Assembly: GCA_900544725.1 (NCBI GenBank)
Contig: UQWK01000006.1
Coordinates: forward strand, 1 to 56,381
DNA: 56,381 bases
Origin: an uncultured Collinsella sp.
Lineage (GTDB): Bacteria; Actinomycetota; Coriobacteriia; Coriobacteriales; Coriobacteriaceae
Reading direction: 5' to 3'
Position numbers and translations under genes: made by a program. Below the pieces are notes generated by a model. That model was not told where the DNA came from. It saw only the letters and a list, made by a program, of their open reading frames with translations, and ran no database searches. This document shows, piece after piece, positions 50,041 to 56,381 of the stretch. Within the stretch, counting starts at the first letter, position 1. Each line of letters begins with the position of its first letter.

Positions 50041-52806
50041 TTACTCGGCGCTCTTGAGGGCACCGACCATGTCGATCTTGTTGAGGGTACGATTGGTGGC
50101 GAGGTTGACGATAAACGTAAAGCCAAAGGAAAGCACCACGGCGAGCACGAAGCTTAGCGGCTCGACCTCGACGTCAAAGTACAGCGACGGCATCTGCAGG
50201 ATGTAGGTAAAGCTCTCGGCCAGCAAGCCGCCTAACGGCACGCCCAGAGCGGCGCCAATCGCTGTGAGGATCAACGTCTCCTTGTTGACGTAGTGGTGCA
50301 CCTCGCCGCGACGGAAGCCCAGCACCTTAATGGTCGCCAGCTCGCGCTCGCGCTCGGAGATATTCGTGTTGGACAGCGTAAACACCACCACAAACGACAG
50401 GCACGCCGCCATAAAGGTCACAAGCACCACGACCGAATTGATGATCGCAAAGTTCGCCTCGTAGTTCTGCCAATGTTCGGCCGTGCTCGAGATGGTAAGC
50501 CAACCGTCACTCTTAAGATTCTTGCTAAACGCAATCTGGTCGGCCGACGAACCCTTAAGCAGCACAAAAACGCCGTTAAGGCGTGCACTTCGACCGAACG
50601 CGCGCTCATAGGTACTCTGCGTCATATAGAGCGTGTTGCCCAGATAGTTGAGCGAGATGTCGCTGACTTTGACCTTGGCAACATTGAGCGACGAATCCTG
50701 GACGTGTGCTGTATCGCCCGGCTGAATCCCCAGCACCAGTTGCGAGCTCTTGCTCAAGTACACGTCCCCGTCACGCAAGGCGAGCGGTTCTTTGGACTCA
50801 TCCTCCAGGCGCACGTAGTCACCCAAGTCACCCGTGCGGTCGTCGGGAATCACAATGAGCTGTACGGTCTCGCTCTTGCCGCCAAACGTAAAAGTGACGT
50901 TGTCGGTCATGATCGGCAGGGTCGAGGTCACGGTCACGTTGGAATCATTGGCCGCACTGCGCTCATCCAATGCCGCGCACGTCTGCGAAAAATCGTCGGG
51001 ATTGGCGACCGCCAGCAGGTCATAGCGCGTGATATGCCCGTACTGTTTGGGCGAAAGCGCCACCGACGTATCGCGGATGCCCATGCCGCAGATCACGAGC
51101 GCCGTGCAGCCGGCGATACCGAAGATGGTCATAAAGGCACGCTTTTTGTAGCGGAACAGGTTACGCGCTGCCACCTTGTTCAAAAAGCCCATGCGGTGCC
51201 AGATAAAGCCGATACGCTCAAGCAAGATGCGCGAGCCGGCACGCGGCGCCTTGGGGCGCATGAGCGAAGCCGGCGTCTCGGCCATCTCGTGGCGGCAGGC
51301 GATAATCGTGGCGCCCACCACGCCCACGGCAAACAGCGCAACCGACACGAGCGACGACACGATGTCGTACGAAAGCAGCATCTGGGGCAGTGAGTACATG
51401 TCGTCAAACACCGTAAACAGGAACAGCGGCAGGCCCACAAATCCGATGATGTTGCCGAGCACACCGCCGATCAGACACGCCCACAGCGAGTAGTCCACAT
51501 ATTTGGACAGGATGCGTCCGCGCGAATAGCCGAGCGCTTTGTACAGGCCGATGAGCGTGCGCTCCTCCTCGACCATGCGCGTGGCGGTGGTAAGGCTGAT
51601 GAGCACGGCGACGATAAAGAAGATAAACGGGAACACCGTGGCGATGGCCTCAATTGACGAGCTATCGCTCTCGACGCTCGAGTAGCTTGCGATGTTACCG
51701 CGGTCCTGGATGTACCAAGTGCATTCGCCCAGATCGGAAAGCTCGGCGCGGGCATCGGCAAAATGCTGGTCAGCGGCGGCGCGGCGCTGGTCCAGGTCAG
51801 CTTGCGCCTGTGCACGTTCGTCGCCGCCCTCGGCCATACGGTCGATGTTGCCCTGTTCAATCCCAAAGAGCATATTCGCCTGGCGCTCGGCCGCATCCAA
51901 GCTTGCCGGCGTGTCAACCGTCAACTCCTGAGCACGTGCCTTCTCACGCTCCTTGCGGATCTTCTCGATATTGCCTTTAACCTCGTTGATCTTTGTCGTG
52001 TAGGCATCCGAATAGGAGTTGAGACTCTTGGCTCCCTCGACGATCACGTGGACCGCAGAGTAGGAAGAAGATGTCGCGGCGTCCTCGCTCACATAGAACT
52101 TATAGTCCGCCGCCGAAGCAGCGCGAAAGGCGTTGACTGTCGAGTCGGAGCTCACGTCAGTGGGGTCGAGGACCTCGGCCGTAATGGTGTAATCACCCGC
52201 GGCAAACTGATCCTTGGCACTTTGGTTCGACGAGCTTGCGTCATTGGCGGCAAAACTCACGGTATCGCCGAGCTTTTTGCCCGAAGCCTTCAGGAACTTC
52301 GAAGTCACCGCGACCTCATCGGCGCTCTCGGGCAAATCGCCGTTCACGAGCACCGGCTGATCTATGTTCTCCTTGGAGAGACTCTGCACGACCACGCGCT
52401 CGCGCGTTGTGCCCACGGCGGTGTAGGCGGTCTCGGTGTAGATGCCCTCGACCGTCTCGACGCCGTCGACCTCTTGGATAGCCGCAAGATCGTCGCGCGT
52501 AAGGCCATAGGTCGACTGCACGTTAATGTCATAGACATTCTGCTGGTCAAAATAGGCGTCGACCGAATCGCACAAATCCTCGCAGCCTGCCTTAAGGCCG
52601 CACATCACGCTCACGCCAAGCGCGGTGATGACCACGATAGATAGGAAGCGCTTAAGACTGCCACGAATCGTGCGGTAGATGCCACGGCGAAATACCGTCG
52701 GCACCATATCGTTTGAGCTTTGAGCGGCGCGGTAGGTCGCGAACTCCCGGTCGCGACCCTCGTGCTCCGTATCGTGGTTTTGGCTGTTTTGGCGATCTTG
52801 GTCCAT
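50041..52806 (-). CDS. FtsX-like ABC transporter permease
   Basis: The 921-residue permease has a first helix near residue 55 (RFLSIVVITALGVSVMCGL), a long extracytoplasmic domain with coiled-coil character (about 75-375, including KINEVKGNIEKIRKEREKAR), an FtsX domain (about 380-530), a second soluble domain and a C-terminal FtsX domain (about 800-915). This two-FtsX layout suits export of peptides or lipids or mechanotransmission. It follows the ATPase gene without a gap: the ATPase stop lies at 52812 and a GTG at 52818 is an alternative start. The two form one transporter. Confidence 0.93.
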   Translation of the reverse strand: MDQDRQNSQNHDTEHEGRDREFATYRAAQSSNDMVPTVFRRGIYRTIRGSLKRFLSIVVITALGVSVMCGLKAGCEDLCDSVDAYFDQQNVYDINVQSTYGLTRDDLAAIQEVDGVETVEGIYTETAYTAVGTTRERVVVQSLSKENIDQPVLVNGDLPESADEVAVTSKFLKASGKKLGDTVSFAANDASSSNQSAKDQFAAGDYTITAEVLDPTDVSSDSTVNAFRAASAADYKFYVSEDAATSSSYSAVHVIVEGAKSLNSYSDAYTTKINEVKGNIEKIRKEREKARAQELTVDTPASLDAAERQANMLFGIEQGNIDRMAEGGDERAQAQADLDQRRAAADQHFADARAELSDLGECTWYIQDRGNIASYSSVESDSSSIEAIATVFPFIFFIVAVLISLTTATRMVEEERTLIGLYKALGYSRGRILSKYVDYSLWACLIGGVLGNIIGFVGLPLFLFTVFDDMYSLPQMLLSYDIVSSLVSVALFAVGVVGATIIACRHEMAETPASLMRPKAPRAGSRILLERIGFIWHRMGFLNKVAARNLFRYKKRAFMTIFGIAGCTALVICGMGIRDTSVALSPKQYGHITRYDLLAVANPDDFSQTCAALDERSAANDSNVTVTSTLPIMTDNVTFTFGGKSETVQLIVIPDDRTGDLGDYVRLEDESKEPLALRDGDVYLSKSSQLVLGIQPGDTAHVQDSSLNVAKVKVSDISLNYLGNTLYMTQSTYERAFGRSARLNGVFVLLKGSSADQIAFSKNLKSDGWLTISSTAEHWQNYEANFAIINSVVVLVTFMAACLSFVVVFTLSNTNISERERELATIKVLGFRRGEVHHYVNKETLILTAIGAALGVPLGGLLAESFTYILQMPSLYFDVEVEPLSFVLAVVLSFGFTFIVNLATNRTLNKIDMVGALKSAE

Positions 52807-52811
52807 GGGTG

Positions 52812-53513
52812 CTACCACTCGATCGTCTCGATAGACACGGGATTTTGCTGGACCGTCTCGCTCTCCACGCGACCGCTCTTAAAGCGGATCAGGCGATCGG
52901 CCATGGGCGCGAGCGCGGAGTTGTGGGTGATGATAATGACCGTAATGCCCTGCTTGCGGCAGGTGTCCTGTAGCAGCTGCAAGATCTGCTTGCCGGTTTT
53001 GTAGTCGAGTGCACCCGTGGGCTCGTCGCACAGAAGCAACTTGGGATTCTTGGCCAGTGCGCGGGCGATGGACACGCGCTGCTGCTCGCCGCCCGAAAGC
53101 TGTGCGGGGAAGTTGGCGAGGCGCTCGCCCAGGCCAACCTGACGAAGCGTCTGTTCGGCATCAAGCGAATCGGGGCAGATCTGAGCCGCGAGCTCAACGT
53201 TTTCGAGGGCCGTCAAGTTGGGGACCAGATTGTAGAACTGGAAGACAAAGCCGACGTCGGCACGGCGGTATTCCACGAGCTGCGCCTCGTTGGCGGAGCT
53301 CACGTCGCGCCCGTCCACCGTCACAGTGCCGGAGGTTACCGTATCCATGCCGCCCAGGATGTTGAGCGCCGTGGTCTTGCCGGCACCCGAGGCGCCCAGG
53401 ATAATGGCGAGCTCACCGCGCTCAACGGTAAAGCTCGCGCCGTCGAGCGCGTGAATGCGGGCATCACCCTCGCCGTATGCTTTGATGACGTCTTTGAATT
53501 CGATATAGGCCAT
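52812..53513 (-). CDS. ABC transporter ATP-binding protein (MacB/LolD type)
   Basis: The 233-residue ATPase has Walker A GASGAGKTT, Q-loop QFYNLVPNLT, signature LSGGEQQRVSIA, Walker B LLLCDEPTGALD and the H-switch ITHNSAL. The YNLVPNLTALENVE stretch is typical of the MacB/LolD/FtsE-like group that partners FtsX-type permeases. It is the first gene of the pair; the permease starts at or within its last codons, so translation is coupled. Confidence 0.96.
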   Translation of the reverse strand: MAYIEFKDVIKAYGEGDARIHALDGASFTVERGELAIILGASGAGKTTALNILGGMDTVTSGTVTVDGRDVSSANEAQLVEYRRADVGFVFQFYNLVPNLTALENVELAAQICPDSLDAEQTLRQVGLGERLANFPAQLSGGEQQRVSIARALAKNPKLLLCDEPTGALDYKTGKQILQLLQDTCRKQGITVIIITHNSALAPMADRLIRFKSGRVESETVQQNPVSIETIEW

Positions 53514-53563
53514 CGATCGGTTCCCATCTGGTCGGATAACTCTTTAGTATTACCCATTTCGCA

Positions 53564-53602
53564 CCGACCAAAAAGGGACAGGTTTATTTTGGCAGGTTTT
53601 AT
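53564..53602. repeat. REP-like CCTGTCCC element 8 (reverse orientation)
   Basis: CGACCAAAAAGGGACAGG is followed by TTTATTTTGGCAGGTTTTAT, the reverse of elements 6 and 7. It lies in the 270-bp gap between the ABC ATPase and GyrI-like genes. Confidence 0.7.
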
Positions 53603-53783
53603 ATGGGGAAACGGGGAGCGCAGGCAAGCGCCGGGAAGGCAGAGAAATCATCGACGGGGTCAGGCCGACCGCCAGGCACAACGCACGCATCTCTATCTGT
53701 CAGCCGAATCATTCGAACAGCTGTTCGTTTCTATGATATGATTCCACTATCTAAGCAGGCCAATACGCAGAAAGGCGGCCAAC

Positions 53784-54422
53784 ATGGCGTTCGACTTTAA
53801 GAAGGAATGCAAGGAGCTCTACAAACCTGCAAGCAAGCCGAGTATCGTAACTGTCCCGCCTATGAGCTACGTTGCCGTTCGCGGAAAGGGCGACCCAAAT
53901 ACCGAAGATGGCGAGTATCAAAACGCCCTGCCACTGCTTTACGGCATCGCCTATACCGTCAAGATGTCGAAGAAAGGCTCAAGGAGTATCGAGGGCTATT
54001 TCGACTTTGTAGTACCGCCGCTTGAGGGATTCTGGTGGCAAGACTCCCCGAGCGGCGACATCGATTATGTACGCAAGGACGATTTCAACTTTATCTCGTG
54101 CATCCGCCTGCCCGATTTCGTCAGCCGAGATGATTTTGACTGGGCAGTCGCGGAAGCCACGACCAAAAAGAAACTGGACTTTTCTGCCGTCGAGCTGCTT
54201 AAAGTTGACGAGGGTCTCTGCGTTCAATGCATGCATACCGGACCCTATGACAGCGAGCCGGCAACCGTAGACGCTATGTATGAATACGCGACCGAGCAGG
54301 GCTATTCCCCCGACTTCTCAGACACCCGCTTACATCACGAAATCTATCTCTCCGATCCGCGCAAATGTGCACCGGAGAAACTTAAGACTGTGGTTCGTCA
54401 TCCTATCAAGCGCGCTGAATAG
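53784..54422 (+). CDS. GyrI-like small-molecule-binding protein
   Basis: The 212-residue protein has the GyrI-like fold: MSYVAVRGKGDPN near the start, then EGYFDFVVPPLEGFWW, and VQCMHTGPYDSEPATV late. Stand-alone GyrI-like proteins bind or hydrolyse small compounds (some cyclopropanoid hydrolases belong here); no DNA-binding domain is attached. AAAGGCGG precedes the ATG. GC content is below the average of the window. Confidence 0.92.
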   Translation: MAFDFKKECKELYKPASKPSIVTVPPMSYVAVRGKGDPNTEDGEYQNALPLLYGIAYTVKMSKKGSRSIEGYFDFVVPPLEGFWWQDSPSGDIDYVRKDDFNFISCIRLPDFVSRDDFDWAVAEATTKKKLDFSAVELLKVDEGLCVQCMHTGPYDSEPATVDAMYEYATEQGYSPDFSDTRLHHEIYLSDPRKCAPEKLKTVVRHPIKRAE

Positions 54423-54593
54423 CATGGAGCGTCATTTCACGCGCTAGGTTTTAAGCCAGCCAACCAGCCGACTCCTAGGCCGTCCGGTAATTATCTTGAC
54501 GCGGCCCGTCGCATCTTATAAGTTTGTTTTGCTAAAGCTGGAAAGCCTCTCAACGATGCGCAACTCCAGCTCTTTTTCTATCAAGAGGCTTAA

Positions 54594-54943
54594 ATGAAAT
54601 ACCGGAAGTCGCGGATATCCATCAACGAACAAATAGCACTATTGACAGAAAACAAGGGTCTTAAGTGCTCTGATCAAAGCGAACTCGAGCGAGCTTTGGT
54701 CGAAGTCGACCACTACAGACTGTCGGCCTACTGGTTTCCCTGCAAAACCAAATGCAAGTCCGGGATTACCATCTTTCGCGAAGGCACAACATTCGAAACC
54801 ATCATCTACACGTATGAATTTGACCGAGCCCTCCGGCAGTTAATGTTTGATGCGGTCGGCAGAATTGAGATCTACCTCAGAAGCAGAATTGCCTATCTTG
54901 CCTCTGAGGAACGCGGGCCTTTCTGTTACCCAGATGTCGCCAT
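54594..54943 (+). pseudogene. Truncated Abi-family abortive infection gene
   Basis: About 116 residues match the N-terminal half of Abi_2 (AbiD/AbiF) proteins: KYRKSRISINEQIALLTENK, VDHYRLSAYWFPC, FETIIYTYEFDRALRQLMFD and IEIYLRSRIAYLASEERGPF. A complete member has about 300 residues. Similarity ends at CYPDVA, and the frame runs into a chloride-channel fragment read in the wrong phase. The 463-residue open frame is therefore chimaeric. The gene is probably inactive as a phage-defence system. Low GC suggests horizontal origin. Confidence 0.8.
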
Positions 54944-55156
54944 AACGAGGCTCAACTCGGCATGTCCATCGCGCTTTGCGCCGCGCTGGGCTGCGCAGCC
55001 GTCTTTGGCAGCGCCACCAATACGCTGCTCGCGCCGATCCTTATTGGCTGCGAAGTCTTCGGCTTTGGCGACTTGCCGAAGTTCTTTATTGTCTGCGTCG
55101 TGGCTTACCTGTTCAACATGGATAAGTCGATCTACGCCCTGCAGAAGCGGGCGTAG
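54941..55156 (+). pseudogene. C-terminal remnant of a ClC chloride channel
   Basis: The frame beginning HNEAQLGMSIALCAALG and ending KSIYALQKRA resembles the last helices of ClC-type chloride channels, with ATNTLLAPILIGCEVFG matching the late pore region and FFIVCVVAYLFNMDKSIYA the end. About 71 residues remain of a roughly 400-residue protein. It joins the Abi remnant without a gap, showing a deletion or recombination junction near 54941. Confidence 0.7.
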
Positions 55157-55220
55157 ATGGATGTCCAAGCAGGTGGTCTCAAACGGAAACGGCGTCTTGG
55201 CTATGCAAAGTGCCCTGGCG

Positions 55221-55799
55221 CTATTCCTCGTACGCGCCCTCAAGCCGAAGCAGCCACTCCTTGCGATCGAGCCCGCCGGCATATCCGTTAAGCGAGCCGT
55301 CGGCGGCAACCACGCGATGGCACGGCACGATAATCGAAATGGGATTACGCGCGACCGCGGCCCCCACGGCACGGGGAGACACAACGGGTGCTTCGTTTCC
55401 CGGTACACGGTGTCGAGCCGCAACACGCTGGGCGATCTCACCATACGTAGCGACCTCGCCACGCGGGATAGAAAGCAGCTCAAACCAAACCTCACGCTGA
55501 AACGCCGTGCCAATCATATGCAACGGCGGCGTAAACCGAGGCTCCTGCCCCGCAAAATAAGCATTCAGCCAAGCCCAAGAACGCTCAAGCACCGAAGATG
55601 CCGCGCCATTTGCCGGACTCACCGAAGACATCCCACCGGTACCAGAAACCGCATCGGCACCTACGACATACTCCGCATCCTCTTTGAGCAGCGTAGAGCC
55701 AAAGTGCTCCTGACCCTCAAACCAAAGCCCCGTCAAACCGCGGCCATCAGCGGCAAGCAAGATTTCGCCCAAAGGCGAAGCAAACGTCGTCGTGACCAC
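55221..55799 (-). CDS. ogt: Methylated-DNA-[protein]-cysteine S-methyltransferase
   Basis: The 192-residue protein repairs O6-alkylguanine by suicidal transfer to the cysteine in PCHRVVAADG (about 160). RGEVATYGEIAQRVA and the ending NGYAGGLDRKEWLL are canonical. The insertion around residues 48-66 (Ser/Gly-rich) is longer than usual. It starts at a GTG with AAAGGAG 7 nt upstream. It is convergent with the ClC remnant. Confidence 0.95.
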   Translation of the reverse strand: MVTTTFASPLGEILLAADGRGLTGLWFEGQEHFGSTLLKEDAEYVVGADAVSGTGGMSSVSPANGAASSVLERSWAWLNAYFAGQEPRFTPPLHMIGTAFQREVWFELLSIPRGEVATYGEIAQRVAARHRVPGNEAPVVSPRAVGAAVARNPISIIVPCHRVVAADGSLNGYAGGLDRKEWLLRLEGAYEE

Positions 55800-55864
55800 C
55801 AGCGGCTCCTTTCAAAACTCCGCACCATAATACCGCGAATTGTGCAGACAACCTCGCAGATACG

Positions 55865-55951
55865 TCCGGACAGACTCGATTGTCCAAGAGAGGGCGTTTT
55901 CCCTCTCAATATCGGCCGATACCGAGTCGCAACGCCCAAAACGATGTCCGG
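55865..55951. other. Nested inverted repeats upstream of ogt
   Basis: TCCGGACA/TGTCCGG, GACTCG/CGAGTC and GAGAGGG/CCCTCTC nest in about 87 bp, and GGGCGTT/AACGCCC offers an alternative pairing. It lies between the ogt start and element H3. It could be a leader structure of ogt or part of a larger repeat. Confidence 0.45.
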
Positions 55952-55957
55952 CAAAAA

Positions 55958-56139
55958 CGAAGGTGAATGGTTTTCCGAGAAGTGAACGAGTAAAACTAGG
56001 GCCCCGAAGCATCCGCATTTTTTGACTGCAAAACAGCAGGATTCATGCGATAAAACCGCAGGAAATGGCGGCCAAAATATGCCGATGCTTCAAGGGTCCA
56101 AAATAGGTCGTTCACTTCTCGGAAAACCATTCACCTTCG
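55958..56139. repeat. Long hairpin element H3
   Basis: Perfect 32-bp arms (55958-55989 against 56108-56139, containing GGTGAATGGTTTTCCGAG) enclose an inner stem GAAGCATCCGCAT/ATGCCGATGCTTC (56006-56018, 56079-56091; one mismatch). The centre is GATAAAACCGCAGGAA (56049-56064), shared with H1 and H2. The stretch from the ogt start to the end of the window shows no gene. Confidence 0.85.
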
Positions 56140-56381
56140 ATTCGGCCCCACCCCAAAGTCCCCGCAGGCAGCAGGCACAACGCGCCGCCGCTGCCGGCCG
56201 CGCCCCACAGTCCCCCAAGGCGGCAGGCGCGAAGCGCCAAGGCCGCCGCCGGAACCAGGGCCCGCAACAGCCACGTGCCCCCCACATCAGCCCAGCGGCC
56301 CCAACCAACAACGGCCCCATCGCAGACCGCTCGCAGCAGCGTCACCACAGGCGGGGGCCGGGCTTGGTTTTCAGAACACTC
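56140..56381. other. Very GC-rich end segment, no clear gene
   Basis: This segment is clearly richer in G+C than the rest of the window and holds two diverged copies of a motif CCCCA...GTCCCC...GGCAGCAGGC. Short open frames on both strands encode Ala/Gly/Trp- or Pro/Gln/Arg-rich peptides with no recognisable family or ribosome site. It could be the edge of a gene continuing outside the window. Confidence 0.4.

Noticed and set aside
54594..55985. Single 463-residue protein
   Set aside because: Only the first 116 residues match a family (Abi); the rest reads a ClC fragment in the wrong frame and then the antisense of ogt.
56112..56348. Small membrane protein gene at the right edge
   Set aside because: The frame is a hydrophobic Ala/Gly/Leu/Trp stretch from biased sequence and runs into the arm of H3 without a ribosome site.

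Overview
The window looks like a chromosomal segment of a Collinsella-type member of the Coriobacteriia (gut Actinomycetota). This is an inference from the GC-rich coding sequence, strong AGGAGG-type ribosome sites with frequent GTG/TTG starts, and the gene mix: a giant fused 2-hydroxyacyl-CoA dehydratase activase, an Asp23/AmaP envelope operon, an OPT transporter and a DUF6020 membrane protein. No rRNA or tRNA gene, insertion sequence, prophage or CRISPR array was recognised. Most of the sequence is ordinary core genome.

Layout. 0-6.6 kb: small membrane proteins (DUF2752, two zinc-ribbon membrane proteins, YitT), the amaP-DUF2273-asp23 operon and yebC. 6.7-12 kb: a DUF6020 membrane protein, lgt, a NifU-type Fe-S scaffold, dCMP deaminase and coaX. 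12-17 kb: an OPT transporter, a DUF389 protein, a small anchored protein, a broken AAC(3)-type acetyltransferase and a 3-hydroxyacyl-CoA dehydrogenase. 17.5-24 kb: a TetR regulator with the 1596-residue activase, then a Cof-type phosphatase. 24-26.2 kb: an MFS exporter with its own TetR regulator and two matching operators, in lower-GC DNA. 26.2-29.7 kb: amt with a PII gene, then a CmpB-like membrane protein and an HD-domain protein. 29.9-36.5 kb: a DXS-like enzyme, an array of palindromic sites, a complete polar amino-acid ABC importer and a class-I-amidotransferase-like hydrolase. 36.6-47.2 kb: Hpt, a GGDEF/REC/HD-GYP protein, an alpha/beta hydrolase, a radical SAM protein, methionine aminopeptidase, a 2-hydroxyacid dehydrogenase, an M18 aminopeptidase, an Ntn-type amide hydrolase and phosphofructokinase. 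47.2-50 kb: an island rich in non-coding repeats around two small genes. 50-56.4 kb: a MacB/FtsX-type ABC pair, a GyrI-like protein, a chimaeric Abi/ClC remnant, a methylguanine methyltransferase and a long palindrome.

The least explained content is non-coding. Several families of structured intergenic elements recur: (1) eight 16-bp sites alternating in orientation with an 80-bp period (31.72-32.02 kb); (2) two 300-bp direct repeats, about 85% identical without gaps over the part I aligned, with compensatory changes in a stem; (3) three 130-180-bp hairpins whose arms differ but whose centre shares a motif (ATAAAACCGCAGG); (4) three palindromes with conserved bases (AGTTGCGGTG) and covarying upper stems; (5) about ten short REP-like elements around CCTGTCCC. 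These may be undescribed structured RNAs or DNA-binding elements. A motif called Collinsella-1 has been published for this genus, and I cannot tell from memory whether any of these corresponds to it.
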